Position numbers and translations under genes: made by a program
Notes under the pieces: model-generated
What the model saw: the letters and a program-made list of their open reading frames with translations, nothing else
What the model was told of the DNA's origin: nothing
Database searches by the model: none
In this document: positions 42,944-51,682 of the stretch, one piece after another
Layout: the number at the start of each line of letters is the position of its first letter
How positions within the stretch are numbered: the stretch's first letter is position 1
Origin: Phaeodactylibacter xiamenensis
GTDB taxonomy: Bacteria; Bacteroidota; Bacteroidia; Chitinophagales; Saprospiraceae
DNA: 64,000 bases
Assembly (NCBI RefSeq): GCF_000759025.1
Contig: NZ_JPOS01000090.1
Coordinates: 124,001 to 188,000, forward strand
Direction: 5' to 3'

Positions 42944-42947
42944 GTAA
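42941..42947. repeat. Target-site duplication, left copy (TAAGTAA)
   Basis: TAAGTAA here and again at 44280-44286 flank the insertion element. The first three bases are the stop codon of the thioredoxin-like gene. Confidence 0.85.
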
Positions 42948-44279
42948 CTGACCTTTCGCACGCGAAATATTTGGAAAATTGATTAATAATGTCAGGGCAG
43001 TTATCTTGCAGCTCAAAGGAGCGAAAGATGAAAGACCCAAAGTTACTAGACTTGTATTCGGACTACCTGCTGGCATCGTTTCGCATGGCGACAGCCACCG
43101 GCTTGTCCGAGCTGACCGATCAGGCACTGAGCCATGACAAGATCAGCCGTTTTTTAGGGCAGGAAGCCTTCACGGCAAAGGACTATTGGCGTTGCATAAA
43201 GCCTTTGGTACGTAAAGTGGAGCACCCGGACGCGGTCATCAAGATAGATGACACGATCGAGGAGAAGCCGCACTCTACGGAGAATGAAGTGGTCACTTGG
43301 CACTGGGACCACTCCAAGAAGCCGAAAGCGGGGCACACCAAAGGGATCAACATCCTGAATTTCCTTTACCAGAGCCCACAGGGCATAGAGCTGCCTGTTG
43401 CTTTTGAGATCGTGCGCAAGTCGCAAGAATACGTGGATACCAAAAGCGGGCAGGTAAAGAAGCGCAGCCCCCGCAGCAAGAACGAGATGCTGCGCGACCA
43501 GCTTTTTGCACTTGTCAAATACAACCGCGTGCCCTTCCGCTATGTGGTCTGGGACACTTGGTTTGCTGCCAAGGAGAACTTTGAGTTCGTGCACTATGAG
43601 CTGGGCAAGCATTTTATCAGTGCCTTAAAGAGCAACCGCAAGGCTGCCCTTACCATGGAAGACAAACTGGAAGGCAAGTTCCACCGAGTCGACGGGCTAG
43701 AACTGCAAGCAGGCCAGGCCATTACTGTTTACCTTAAAGGGCTGGACTTCCAAGTCCAGCTGGTCAAACAGGTCTTTATAAACCAAGACGGCTCAACTGG
43801 AGACTTGTACCTGGTCACCAACGATCTGGAGCTAAGCGGCCCAGCTATCTGCACAACCTACGGGACACGCTGGGGAGTGGAGGTATTCCACAAATCGCTC
43901 AAACAAAACGTGGGGCTGGAAAAGTCCCCCACCAAGCACGAGACATCCCAGTGCAACCATGTTTTTGCTGCCATGATTGCCTGGACTAAACTCGAACTGC
44001 TGTCTGCAAAAGAGCAGACCAACCACTTTGCCCTAAAAACCAAAATTTATGTCAATGCCCTCAGGGCGGCTTTTCAAGAGGTGCAAAGGCTCAAAGCCTA
44101 TGTCCCTGCAATTGGGCCGCCAAACGGGCTAGCCACCCCTCTTTTGGGGTAAGGCTTTGATTAACTTGTTCATGCGAGTGCTTTTTCAGTGCCATGCACT
44201 GAGTGGGATTGCTGTGCCAAGCACCCTGAATACTGCTAATTTTTTCAATTATCATAACCTTTCGCGTGCGAAAGGTCAG
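42948..44279. mobile_element. IS4-superfamily insertion sequence, complete, 1332 bp
   Basis: Bounded by a 20-bp perfect terminal inverted repeat (CTGACCTTTCGCACGCGAAA on the left, its complement ending at 44279) and flanked by the duplication TAAGTAA. One intact transposase gene inside. Identical ends and an intact duplication suggest a recent insertion. It separates the thioredoxin-like gene from its terminator. Confidence 0.93.
43028..44152 (+). CDS. IS4-type DDE transposase
   Basis: About 374 residues from the ATG at 43028, which has a good AAGGAG ribosome site 7-12 bases upstream; the longer frame from 42989 starts inside the terminal repeat region. RNase H-like DDE fold: first Asp in IKIDDTIEEKP, second Asp in YVVWDTWFAA, and the IS4 YREK signature Y(2)R(3)E(6)K in YGTRWGVEVFHKSLK. 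Intact, so the element may be active. Confidence 0.92.
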   Translation: MKDPKLLDLYSDYLLASFRMATATGLSELTDQALSHDKISRFLGQEAFTAKDYWRCIKPLVRKVEHPDAVIKIDDTIEEKPHSTENEVVTWHWDHSKKPKAGHTKGINILNFLYQSPQGIELPVAFEIVRKSQEYVDTKSGQVKKRSPRSKNEMLRDQLFALVKYNRVPFRYVVWDTWFAAKENFEFVHYELGKHFISALKSNRKAALTMEDKLEGKFHRVDGLELQAGQAITVYLKGLDFQVQLVKQVFINQDGSTGDLYLVTNDLELSGPAICTTYGTRWGVEVFHKSLKQNVGLEKSPTKHETSQCNHVFAAMIAWTKLELLSAKEQTNHFALKTKIYVNALRAAFQEVQRLKAYVPAIGPPNGLATPLLG

Positions 44280-44307
44280 TAAGTAAATAGAAAGATTATT
44301 CTGAAAG

Positions 44308-44346
44308 AGGATTGGGAAGCCCAATTGCCGTTTTCCAATCCTTTTT
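44308..44346 (+). terminator. Intrinsic terminator displaced from the thioredoxin-like gene
   Basis: AGGATTGG (44308-44315) pairs with CCAATCCT (44335-44342) with AA/TT extensions, followed by a run of T. Before the IS insertion it would have lain about 25 bp after the thioredoxin stop. Confidence 0.7.
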
Positions 44347-44390
44347 CATTATTGCTCCAACCAGTTCTACTGTCCCTTACCCCTTCCGGT

Positions 44391-44855
44391 TTATTTTTCC
44401 GGCTCCGTTACCCTGTTCCAGATATCCACGTAGATTTTCCAGTTTCCCTCCACCTTTTTCCAAATGATGACGTATTTCCCCTGCCAGCTTGATTCCTCTC
44501 CGTTGGCGCGGCGGGTACGCCCCTCATAGTAGCCGATATCGTAAGCGGTGTCACCTAAAATATTAATTTCTTCCGGCTTGATTTTGTGGTAAGGGACCGT
44601 AACGCCCTCCGGCAGAACCCAGCGTTCCCTGATGGCAGTCCGACCTTCAATAATTTTAGTGCCGGCGGGCATTATTTTCCCATCCCTGGTGTATGCATTG
44701 GCGATAGCGTCATAATCGCCGTTCATGTAGGCCTGGGAAAAAGCATCAATATGCTTCAGGATGCTTTGGATTTCGGTAGAGTCCCCCGTATAGACCTGAG
44801 CATGCAGCGAACAGGTGAAACAGGCAACAAGAACAGAAAGCATTACAAATTTCAT
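44391..44855 (-). CDS. Secreted SnoaL/DUF4440 (NTF2-like) protein
   Basis: A 154-residue exported protein (signal peptide ending SLHAQ) with a single NTF2-like cone: SILKHIDAFSQAYMNGDYDAIANAYTRDGKIMPAG is the DUF4440 N-terminal half, and GKYVIIWKKVEGNWKIYVDIWN the C-terminal strands. Function unknown; these folds bind small molecules. It follows the EAD11-like gene by 36 bp on the same strand. Confidence 0.85.
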   Translation of the reverse strand: MKFVMLSVLVACFTCSLHAQVYTGDSTEIQSILKHIDAFSQAYMNGDYDAIANAYTRDGKIMPAGTKIIEGRTAIRERWVLPEGVTVPYHKIKPEEINILGDTAYDIGYYEGRTRRANGEESSWQGKYVIIWKKVEGNWKIYVDIWNRVTEPEK

Positions 44856-44891
44856 CGCGGGTGATTTTATTTTGGCGAAAAGACCAGAGGT

Positions 44892-45902
44892 TTACTGAAT
44901 TTTCTTGTAGAGCCCAAAATCCGTCTTTAGGGCCCAGATGCCTTCGCCCCCCTGAATGGCGTAGTCCATCTTCATCCGGAAGGCCCGGAGTTCGCCGGGA
45001 ATAGCCCATGCGAACCTGAAGGTTTCCGTCATTTTATCCCCTGCTTCCAGCATCGTCCCGTTCAGACTTTGGCTTTTGCCCACTGAGCGGTCGCCCGTGT
45101 GCAGCAATTCCATTTCGCCCAGCTTCACCGGTTTGCCTGTCCGGTTGGTCAGGGTCATTTCCATCAGAATCATGTTTTGGGTGTGGCTGAGGGTATGAAT
45201 TTCGAAGGGCAGGTCACGGTTCCCGGAGATTTTGCTGACATCATACTTGGCGATCAACGCGCCCGGCTCCAGGGTTACTACTTTTTTCAGGTCTGTTTTG
45301 GGCATTTCCCTGGTTACATCCGAGAGCACCCGGCTGGCTTCTTCACTGATCTTCTTTTCTGCTACCGAATGGTTGGGTGGCACGATGGCCCTGGTTTCAG
45401 GTGTTACCCGGTTGGGTTTGGTGGCGGGCTTTTTTTCCGGGGTTACGCTTTCAGCTTCCGGCTTTTCTACAGTTTCAGGTATAATCTCCCGCTCGGTCTT
45501 TGCTGCCGCAGGCTCCTGAGCTTCCCCAAACTGCCCTCTGATAAAAATGAGCGCTCCCACGGCGACTACCGCTGCGATCAGCATGGTGACCCATCTGGGA
45601 AGCCCCTGACTGGACGGGGCGGTGGAAGCCGTTGCCTGCTGCCGCACCACCGGCACCTCTTCTTTTTGCTCTGCCTTATCGAGCAGGCGGAGGACCGCAT
45701 CGTTGATCCGGTTGTGCTCCAGTTGGGCCTCAGCAGTCGATAGCAGACCTTTCATTTCCCGCTCGCGCAGGGTCTCGTAGCGGGCGCGGACCATCATCCA
45801 TTCATCGTAGAGCGGCGTCTTTTCCAGAGGCTCCCGGAGCATGTCTATGGCCTCGCGGGTTTTGCCGTTGATGAGGCGTTCCTTGGCTTGTTCGTAGTGC
45901 AT
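44892..45902 (-). CDS. Membrane protein with N-terminal effector-associated domain 11-like region
   Basis: 336 residues. Residues 1-80 (INGKTREAIDMLREPLEK, ETLREREMKGLLSTAEAQLE, HNRINDAVLRLLD) match the pattern of effector-associated domain 11, a helical adaptor domain of bacterial conflict systems. After a linker comes one transmembrane helix (about 105-123, WVTMLIAAVVAVGALIFI), a Glu/Pro/Thr-rich spacer (about 130-190), and a C-terminal immunoglobulin-like beta domain (MILMEMTLTNRTGKPVKLGE). No enzymatic domain. The EAD faces the cytoplasm and the beta domain the periplasm if the helix is a simple anchor. Co-directional with a DUF4440 gene. Role unknown; the EAD call is by eye from the signature. 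Confidence 0.75.
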   Translation of the reverse strand: MHYEQAKERLINGKTREAIDMLREPLEKTPLYDEWMMVRARYETLREREMKGLLSTAEAQLEHNRINDAVLRLLDKAEQKEEVPVVRQQATASTAPSSQGLPRWVTMLIAAVVAVGALIFIRGQFGEAQEPAAAKTEREIIPETVEKPEAESVTPEKKPATKPNRVTPETRAIVPPNHSVAEKKISEEASRVLSDVTREMPKTDLKKVVTLEPGALIAKYDVSKISGNRDLPFEIHTLSHTQNMILMEMTLTNRTGKPVKLGEMELLHTGDRSVGKSQSLNGTMLEAGDKMTETFRFAWAIPGELRAFRMKMDYAIQGGEGIWALKTDFGLYKKIQ

Positions 45903-45962
45903 GCGGTTTTCAGGTGGTTGGTTCGGGGTGAAAAATACGGAATTTTGGGAAGGTTTTTTTGG

Positions 45963-46018
45963 GGTTCACGCAAAGAGCGCGGAGAGGAGGGCGCAAAGCA
46001 CGCAGAGCAGGGGGCAAA
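45963..46018. repeat. Degenerate CGCAAAG-type tandem repeat
   Basis: TTCACGCAAAGAGCGCGGAG and following GGGCGCAAAGCACGCAGAGC form about five imperfect 9-12-base units with core CGCARAG. Similar low-complexity runs occur between genes in many genomes. It precedes the palindromic operator region of the AAA_14 gene. Confidence 0.55.
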
Positions 46019-46035
46019 AGGGTACAGCGTCAAAA

Positions 46036-46067
46036 AACCATCGCAAATCGCGCGATTTGCGATGGTT
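46036..46067. promoter_or_regulatory. 32-bp perfect palindrome, likely operator
   Basis: Both arms, AACCATCGCAAATCGC and its exact complement, meet at 46051/46052 with no spacer. It lies 52 bp upstream of the AAA_14/DUF4143 start. A second, weaker site with the same core, AAATTGCGCGAATT, is at 46077-46090 (core of the palindrome is AAATCGCGCGATTT), so a dimeric regulator may bind both. Confidence 0.65.
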
Positions 46068-46118
46068 GACCGTTGGAAATTGCGCGAATTGTGCTGTTTT
46101 TATATCTTTATAATAAAA

Positions 46119-47255
46119 ATGATAGCGCGAGCCCTTGCACCGACCCTTTTAGAAGAGCTACAGCACTCCAATAAAATAATCATTCTGTACGGCAGCCGTC
46201 AGGTTGGCAAAACAACGCTAATTAATGACCTCATTCAAAAGTTAAACTATAAAACGCTCAAAGTCAATGCCGATAGTGGGGAGGATCTATCCGTATTGTC
46301 CAGCCGGTCTCCTGAAGCGCTTAAACGGTTCATTGGTGAAGCAGATTTGCTCTTTATTGATGAAGCACAACGCATTACCGATATCGGTATCAACCTGAAA
46401 ATCATACATGACACCATGCCCGAAAAGCGTGTCATCGTTACCGGTTCATCTTCCCTGGACCTGGCCAATCGGATCTCAGAACCACTGACCGGGCGTACCT
46501 GGACCTACACGCTATTCCCCATTTCCTTTCGGGAATGGCTGGAGCATAACCAAATTTCTTCCGGGCTCAACATCGCAAAGCTTGAAGGCTTGATGCTTTT
46601 CGGTTCCTACCCTGAAGCCATTACATTGGAAGGAACGCAACGGAAAGTACAATACCTTAACGAGTTAAAACAGGCCTACCTCTACAAAGATGTACTGGCA
46701 CTGGGTAACATTCGCTATCCTGAGAAACTCAATCAGTTAGTTCAATTGCTGGCTTACCAGATGGGACAGTTCGTATCCATTCAGGAACTCGCTAAAAGCC
46801 TGAAAGTCAATCGAGACACGATCAACAACTACATTGACCTTTTAGAAAAGGGGTTTGTCCTTTTCCGGCTCGGGGGCTTCAGCCGAAACCTTCGCAAAGA
46901 AATGACAAAAATGAACAAGATTTATTTTTATGACCTGGGCGTACGCAATGCAGTTATCAATGACTTCAGCCCCATTCACCTGCGGAAGGACAAGGGAAGC
47001 CTTTGGGAAAACTTTCTGATCGCTGAACGCAAAAAGCACCTAAGCTATACCCTTCAATTTGCAAATACTTACTTCTGGAATACCCACACTGGTGCAGAAA
47101 TTGACTACGTGGAGGAAATGGGCGGCTACCTGAACGGCTTCGAGTTCAAGTGGAATCCCAAAAAGTACCGCAACAGCTACGCTCCATGGCAGAATGCCTA
47201 CCCTGAATCCCGTTACCAATGCATCACGCCCGAACAGGTTCTTGACTTTATCTAA
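46119..47255 (+). CDS. AAA_14/DUF4143 ATP-binding protein
   Basis: About 378 residues from the ATG at 46119 (MIARALAPTLLEELQHSN); the frame from 45888 crosses repeats and the palindrome and is rejected. P-loop LYGSRQVGKTTL, Walker B LLFIDEAQRI, sensor VIVTGSSSLDL, then winged-helix (FVSIQELAKSLKVNRDTIN) and the C-terminal DUF4143 nuclease-like domain with GAEIDYVEEMG...FEFKW, a PD-(D/E)XK-like Asp, Glu and Lys. Such genes are abundant, often recently transferred, and of unknown role, possibly toxin or defence related. Upstream palindromes suggest tight control. Confidence 0.9.
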   Translation: MIARALAPTLLEELQHSNKIIILYGSRQVGKTTLINDLIQKLNYKTLKVNADSGEDLSVLSSRSPEALKRFIGEADLLFIDEAQRITDIGINLKIIHDTMPEKRVIVTGSSSLDLANRISEPLTGRTWTYTLFPISFREWLEHNQISSGLNIAKLEGLMLFGSYPEAITLEGTQRKVQYLNELKQAYLYKDVLALGNIRYPEKLNQLVQLLAYQMGQFVSIQELAKSLKVNRDTINNYIDLLEKGFVLFRLGGFSRNLRKEMTKMNKIYFYDLGVRNAVINDFSPIHLRKDKGSLWENFLIAERKKHLSYTLQFANTYFWNTHTGAEIDYVEEMGGYLNGFEFKWNPKKYRNSYAPWQNAYPESRYQCITPEQVLDFI

Positions 47256-47270
47256 AGAACAGCCCCGAGC

Positions 47271-49085
47271 CTACAAAATTCCCCCACCCCGCCAGTCAGG
47301 CATGAACTGATAACGGGGCCATCCATTTTCGGATTTTCCGCCATCACGGTCCTGCACCACCATATTGAATCGGATGGAGCGCCAGTTCTCGCCCTGACGC
47401 TCTGTGAGGTAAGACATGGGGATGGCCGCTTCCAGCACGTACACGCCTTCGGCTTCCACCCGGCAGCGGTATTCGGCACCTTCCGGCAATTTATCCTCAT
47501 AAAAAATCGAAGCCGGCAGTTCCTTCGTTTCCGGTGCCACCGTGAACAGGATAGAATTTTCGTACCACCCCTGCCCCGTCCGGCTGGCACTAACTGCGGC
47601 AGGCTCGGCATTCACCACAAATCCGATGAAGTCCTGCTGCCAGGAGACTTCAGCGGTATCAACCATGATCTGATCGTCCTCCACCCGGGCGGCGATGTAG
47701 AGGTAGTCGTCGTCATAGCCAAGGTTGAAGCGGGCATTCAGGCTTTCGCCGGGCAAGTCCTGCAGGGTATAAGGCAGGTTCGCCCATTCCTTCAGCTTTC
47801 CGTCCACCTTGACACGCTTTGGTGCCTGCTCCAATAGGTACTTCTGTGCCGGGCGGAGATTGAAGGAGAAAGGGATGGACAGGTCCGGGAAGTCTTCGGT
47901 GTCAAAGCTCACCTCTGCTTTCAGGGGCAGGGCTTCCAGGTTGGAGAGTGCGGTTTCGCCTTTGCGTGCTTTTAGGTCTACTAGCAGGGTGTCTACGGAG
48001 TTAGGCGCTACCGTCATTTCAGGCGCACTCAGCACACCGGTCAGCCCCCAGCTGAACTGCTGATCCCACTTCACCTGCATGGGCACGTTTTGATCATTGA
48101 AGATTTTGACCACCATTTGTGCCTCCTCAAAAGCAGCGCCATCCATCAGCAGCGGCTCCACACGGATGGGGCGCTGGGCGGTGATGGTTTTCACAAAATC
48201 GCTGGACTCGGCCGTGACCACATTTTCATCCCAAATCCCATCGAGGAGTAGATTCGCCAGCACCGGCCCTTCCTCCGTCATCGTCACCCACACCACATGG
48301 TCAAACTCACCCAGCTGCGGGCCACGCAGGGCACTCCCGCCTCCGGTGGTGGCCAGCAGGAAATAGCGCCCGTTATTACGCTCATACTTCACATAGTGGT
48401 GGTGGTGCCCTACAAAAACGGTATGCTTGCGGTTGGCCAGCAGCTTCTCCACATCCACCCAGCGCTTGGTGTCTTTGAGTATCCAAAGCGGTTGGTGCAT
48501 GAAGAGGAAGGTCCAGCGCACCTCTTCATTTTCCGCCAGTACCTGCTCAATGTATTCGTATTGTTCGTCCGAGATCGTCCCCCGGTTGGAGCCCCGGTAC
48601 TGGTCTTCGGAGTTGAGGCAGAGGAACAGCACATCCTTGTAAATGAAGTGATAGTACGTCTGCCCGAACCGCTCCAGGTACACCCGCTCCATGACTTCGT
48701 TGGTGATGTCATGATTGCCCGGCACATAGAAAAAGGGCATCTGCAGCTGGGCCGTAAAGCCGGTAAATTCTTCCCACTGCCGCTCCAGTTCCACTGTATC
48801 CTTCGTATACCCCTCGATCAGGTCGCCCACCGACATCACAAACTCCGGTTGCAGCAGATTCAGCTTGCGCACCCCGTCCATGAATACGCCCGGGCGGTGC
48901 CCGCCGGTCCGGTCGGTGACGATGGCAAACTGAAACTGGCAGTCGTCATTATTCAGCTCCAGGCTGGTGAAGGGGTGGGGCCCGGCGGTAGTATCAATGC
49001 GCAGGGTGTCGGAGGTGCAGTTTTGGCTGTAGGCGGATACCGTTATCAGCAAAGCGAAGGTCAGGAGGCAAAATTGGCGGTACAT
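47271..49085 (-). CDS. Secreted metallophosphoesterase with C-terminal CBM9-like domain
   Basis: A 604-residue exported protein (signal peptide ending SAYSQ). Calcineurin-like phosphoesterase domain with motifs VTDRTGG, SVGDLIEG, VPGNHD, FLFMHQPLW and VFVGHHHHYV supplies the binuclear metal ligands. Residues about 320-420 form a linker/beta domain and 425-604 a CBM9-type carbohydrate-binding fold (KVDGKLKEWANLPYTL, DDDYLYIAARVEDDQI), as in proteins acting on cell-surface sugars. No sorting domain. The gene is convergent with the AAA_14 gene and divergent from hsdR. Confidence 0.88.
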   Translation of the reverse strand: MYRQFCLLTFALLITVSAYSQNCTSDTLRIDTTAGPHPFTSLELNNDDCQFQFAIVTDRTGGHRPGVFMDGVRKLNLLQPEFVMSVGDLIEGYTKDTVELERQWEEFTGFTAQLQMPFFYVPGNHDITNEVMERVYLERFGQTYYHFIYKDVLFLCLNSEDQYRGSNRGTISDEQYEYIEQVLAENEEVRWTFLFMHQPLWILKDTKRWVDVEKLLANRKHTVFVGHHHHYVKYERNNGRYFLLATTGGGSALRGPQLGEFDHVVWVTMTEEGPVLANLLLDGIWDENVVTAESSDFVKTITAQRPIRVEPLLMDGAAFEEAQMVVKIFNDQNVPMQVKWDQQFSWGLTGVLSAPEMTVAPNSVDTLLVDLKARKGETALSNLEALPLKAEVSFDTEDFPDLSIPFSFNLRPAQKYLLEQAPKRVKVDGKLKEWANLPYTLQDLPGESLNARFNLGYDDDYLYIAARVEDDQIMVDTAEVSWQQDFIGFVVNAEPAAVSASRTGQGWYENSILFTVAPETKELPASIFYEDKLPEGAEYRCRVEAEGVYVLEAAIPMSYLTERQGENWRSIRFNMVVQDRDGGKSENGWPRYQFMPDWRGGGIL

Positions 49086-49213
49086 GTTGTTTTTGCGGCT
49101 AAAATACGGGGTTTGGGGTTAATTGGGGGTTAAGTTTTGCCGGAGTTCCCTCATATCCCCAAAATTCCGTATCATTACCCCACAATGTTCAGCCCCCACA
49201 CAAGCGACGCCAC

Positions 49214-51574
49214 ATGAACAAAAAACACCTCTCCGAACGCGACATTTGCACCCAGTACATCACCCCCGCCGTGCAGCAGGCCGGGTGGGACTTGCGCCGT
49301 CAGGTACGTGAAGAAGTGACTTTCACCGACGGGCGCATCATCGTGCAGGGGCGCATGCATACACGGGGGCGGCGGAAGCGGGCCGACTACATCCTCTACT
49401 ACAAGCCTAACCTGCCGCTGGCGATTATCGAGGCAAAAGACAATAACAAATCGGTGGGCGCGGGCATGCAGCAGGCGCTGGAGTATGCGGAGATTCTGGA
49501 TATCCCCTTTGTGTTTGCTTCCAACGGAGATGCGTTTGTGTTTCACGATAAGACGGTGACGGATGGGGCACGGGAGCAGGAAATTCCCCTGGAAGCTTTC
49601 CCTTCGCCGCGGCGGCTGTGGAAGAAGTACCTGGCGCATAAGGGGCTGGAGGAGCCCAAAGCGCAGGAGATTGTGGCGCAGGACTATTTTCAGGATGAAA
49701 GTGGCAAAAGCCCGCGCTACTATCAGCAGATTGCCATCAACCGGACGCTGGAGGCAGTGGCGAAGGGGCAGGACCGGATTTTGCTGGTGATGGCTACCGG
49801 GACGGGCAAGACCTACACGGCTTTCAACATCATCTGGCGGCTGTGGAAATCGGGCGTGAAAAAGCGGATCCTCTTTTTGGCGGACCGGAATGCGCTGCTG
49901 ATGCAGACCAAAAACGGGGATTTCGCGCCTTTCGGCAATGACATTATGCACATTATCAAGAACCGGCGCATCGACAAGTCCTATCAGATTTACTTTGCGC
50001 TGTATCAGGGGCTGACGGGCAAGGAGGAATCCATGAATGCGTATAAGGAATTCAGCCGTGATTTCTTCGACCTCGTCATCATCGACGAGTGCCACCGGGG
50101 CAGCGCGGCGGAGGCTTCGGCCTGGCGTCAAGTACTGGACTATTTTGACCAAGCTACGCAGATTGGGCTGACGGCTACGCCCAAGGAGACGCGCGATATT
50201 TCCAATATCTCCTACTTCGGTGAGCCGGTGTACACTTATTCGCTAAAACAGGGCATTGACGATGGCTTCCTAGCCCCCTACAAGGTGGTGCGAGTGTCGA
50301 CCTCCGTGGATGACAGCTGGCGACCGACCAAAGGGCTAACCGACAAGTACGGCTACGAGGTGGAAGACCGCATTTACAACCTAAAGGACTACGACCGCAA
50401 CCTCGTCATCGACGGGCGGACACAGGTGGTGGCCAAGCGCATTTCGGATTACCTCAAACAGGTAGACAGGTATGCAAAAACCATCGTCTTTTGCGTAGAT
50501 ATCTACCATGCCAACCGCATGCGGCAGGCGCTCATCAATGAGAACGCCGACCTCGTGGCCAAGCACCCGAATTACGTGGTAAAAATCACCGGAGACGATG
50601 AAATTGGCAAGCGCGAACTCGACAACTTCATGGATGTGGAGGAGCGTTTCCCGGTCATTGCCACCACTTCCAAGATGCTCACCACCGGCGTGGATACCAA
50701 AATGGTCAAGCTCATCGTGCTGGAAGCCAATATTGGCTCTATGACCGAATTCAAGCAGATTATCGGGCGGGGTACGCGCATACGGGAAGCCGAAGGCAAG
50801 GTTTACTTCACCATTATGGACTTCCGCAAAGCGACCAACCTATTTGCGGACCCTGACTTTGACGGGGAGCCCGTGCAGATCTACGAGCCGGGGCCGGAGG
50901 AGGACGTAGTGCCACCGGATGTGGTAGCGGATGTAGTAGAAGCAGCAACCGAAGCCGCCCGAAAGGCGCAAAGCCGGCCCAACATCAGCATCAAAGACGA
51001 ACCGGAGAAGCGCCGCAAATTCCACATCAACAACGTGGAGGTCACCCTGGCGCACGAGCGGGTGCAGTACTACGGCGCAGACGGCAAGCTCATCACCGAG
51101 TCCCTGCGGGATTATACCAAGAAAAACGTCCGCCGGGAGTTTGCCTCTTTGGACACCTTCGTGCAAAAATGGCACAGCAGCCCCCAAAAGGAAGCCCTGG
51201 TCAAAGAGCTGGCCGAGCAGGGCGTCCTCATCGAAGCCCTGCGGGAAGAAGTCGGGCAGGATTTGGACGAATTCGACCTCATCTGCCACATCGCCTTCGA
51301 TCAGCCGCCGCTTACGCGCAAAGAGCGAGCCAATAGCGTGCGCAAGCGCAACTACTTCGCCAAATACAGCGGGCTGGCCAAAGACGTCCTCAGCAAACTG
51401 TTGGAAAAGTACGAAGCAGAAGGTATCTTCCCGCTCGAAAAACGCGAAGTGTTGCAGGTACAGCCGCTCAATGAAATGGGCTCCCCCATAGAACTCGTCC
51501 GCGCCTTCGGCTCCGCCAAAGCCTTTGACGCCGCCGTACGGGAACTCGAAGCCGAGCTGTACAAAAGCGCATGA
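49214..51574 (+). CDS. hsdR: Type I restriction enzyme, HsdR subunit
   Basis: A 786-residue EcoEI/EcoKI-type restriction subunit. N-terminal PD-(D/E)XK nuclease (RADYILYY, then E73-x-K75 in IIEAKDNN), superfamily 2 helicase with ATGTGKT at 194-200, DECH at 291-294, TATPKE, and GRGTR in motif VI, then the C-terminal EcoEI-R domain. It translocates DNA and cuts at distance when the site is unmethylated. Followed by a 710-bp stretch of phased hairpins and then hsdM, hsdS in the same direction. The other strand carries no gene in this region. Confidence 0.95.
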   Translation: MNKKHLSERDICTQYITPAVQQAGWDLRRQVREEVTFTDGRIIVQGRMHTRGRRKRADYILYYKPNLPLAIIEAKDNNKSVGAGMQQALEYAEILDIPFVFASNGDAFVFHDKTVTDGAREQEIPLEAFPSPRRLWKKYLAHKGLEEPKAQEIVAQDYFQDESGKSPRYYQQIAINRTLEAVAKGQDRILLVMATGTGKTYTAFNIIWRLWKSGVKKRILFLADRNALLMQTKNGDFAPFGNDIMHIIKNRRIDKSYQIYFALYQGLTGKEESMNAYKEFSRDFFDLVIIDECHRGSAAEASAWRQVLDYFDQATQIGLTATPKETRDISNISYFGEPVYTYSLKQGIDDGFLAPYKVVRVSTSVDDSWRPTKGLTDKYGYEVEDRIYNLKDYDRNLVIDGRTQVVAKRISDYLKQVDRYAKTIVFCVDIYHANRMRQALINENADLVAKHPNYVVKITGDDEIGKRELDNFMDVEERFPVIATTSKMLTTGVDTKMVKLIVLEANIGSMTEFKQIIGRGTRIREAEGKVYFTIMDFRKATNLFADPDFDGEPVQIYEPGPEEDVVPPDVVADVVEAATEAARKAQSRPNISIKDEPEKRRKFHINNVEVTLAHERVQYYGADGKLITESLRDYTKKNVRREFASLDTFVQKWHSSPQKEALVKELAEQGVLIEALREEVGQDLDEFDLICHIAFDQPPLTRKERANSVRKRNYFAKYSGLAKDVLSKLLEKYEAEGIFPLEKREVLQVQPLNEMGSPIELVRAFGSAKAFDAAVRELEAELYKSA

Positions 51575-51682
51575 CTTAAGCCTATCCTTTTTGTACAGCC
51601 CAAACCTGGGAATACACAAAAATGAGGCCTTAAACACTTTGCCCACTGATTTCGGTAGTGCTGCCGGTCAGGAATCAATGTG

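Noticed and set aside
45888-46118. Long N-terminal extension of the AAA_14 frame
   Set aside because: It would translate the CGCAAAG repeat and the 32-bp palindrome; the first Met followed by a family-typical sequence is at 46119.
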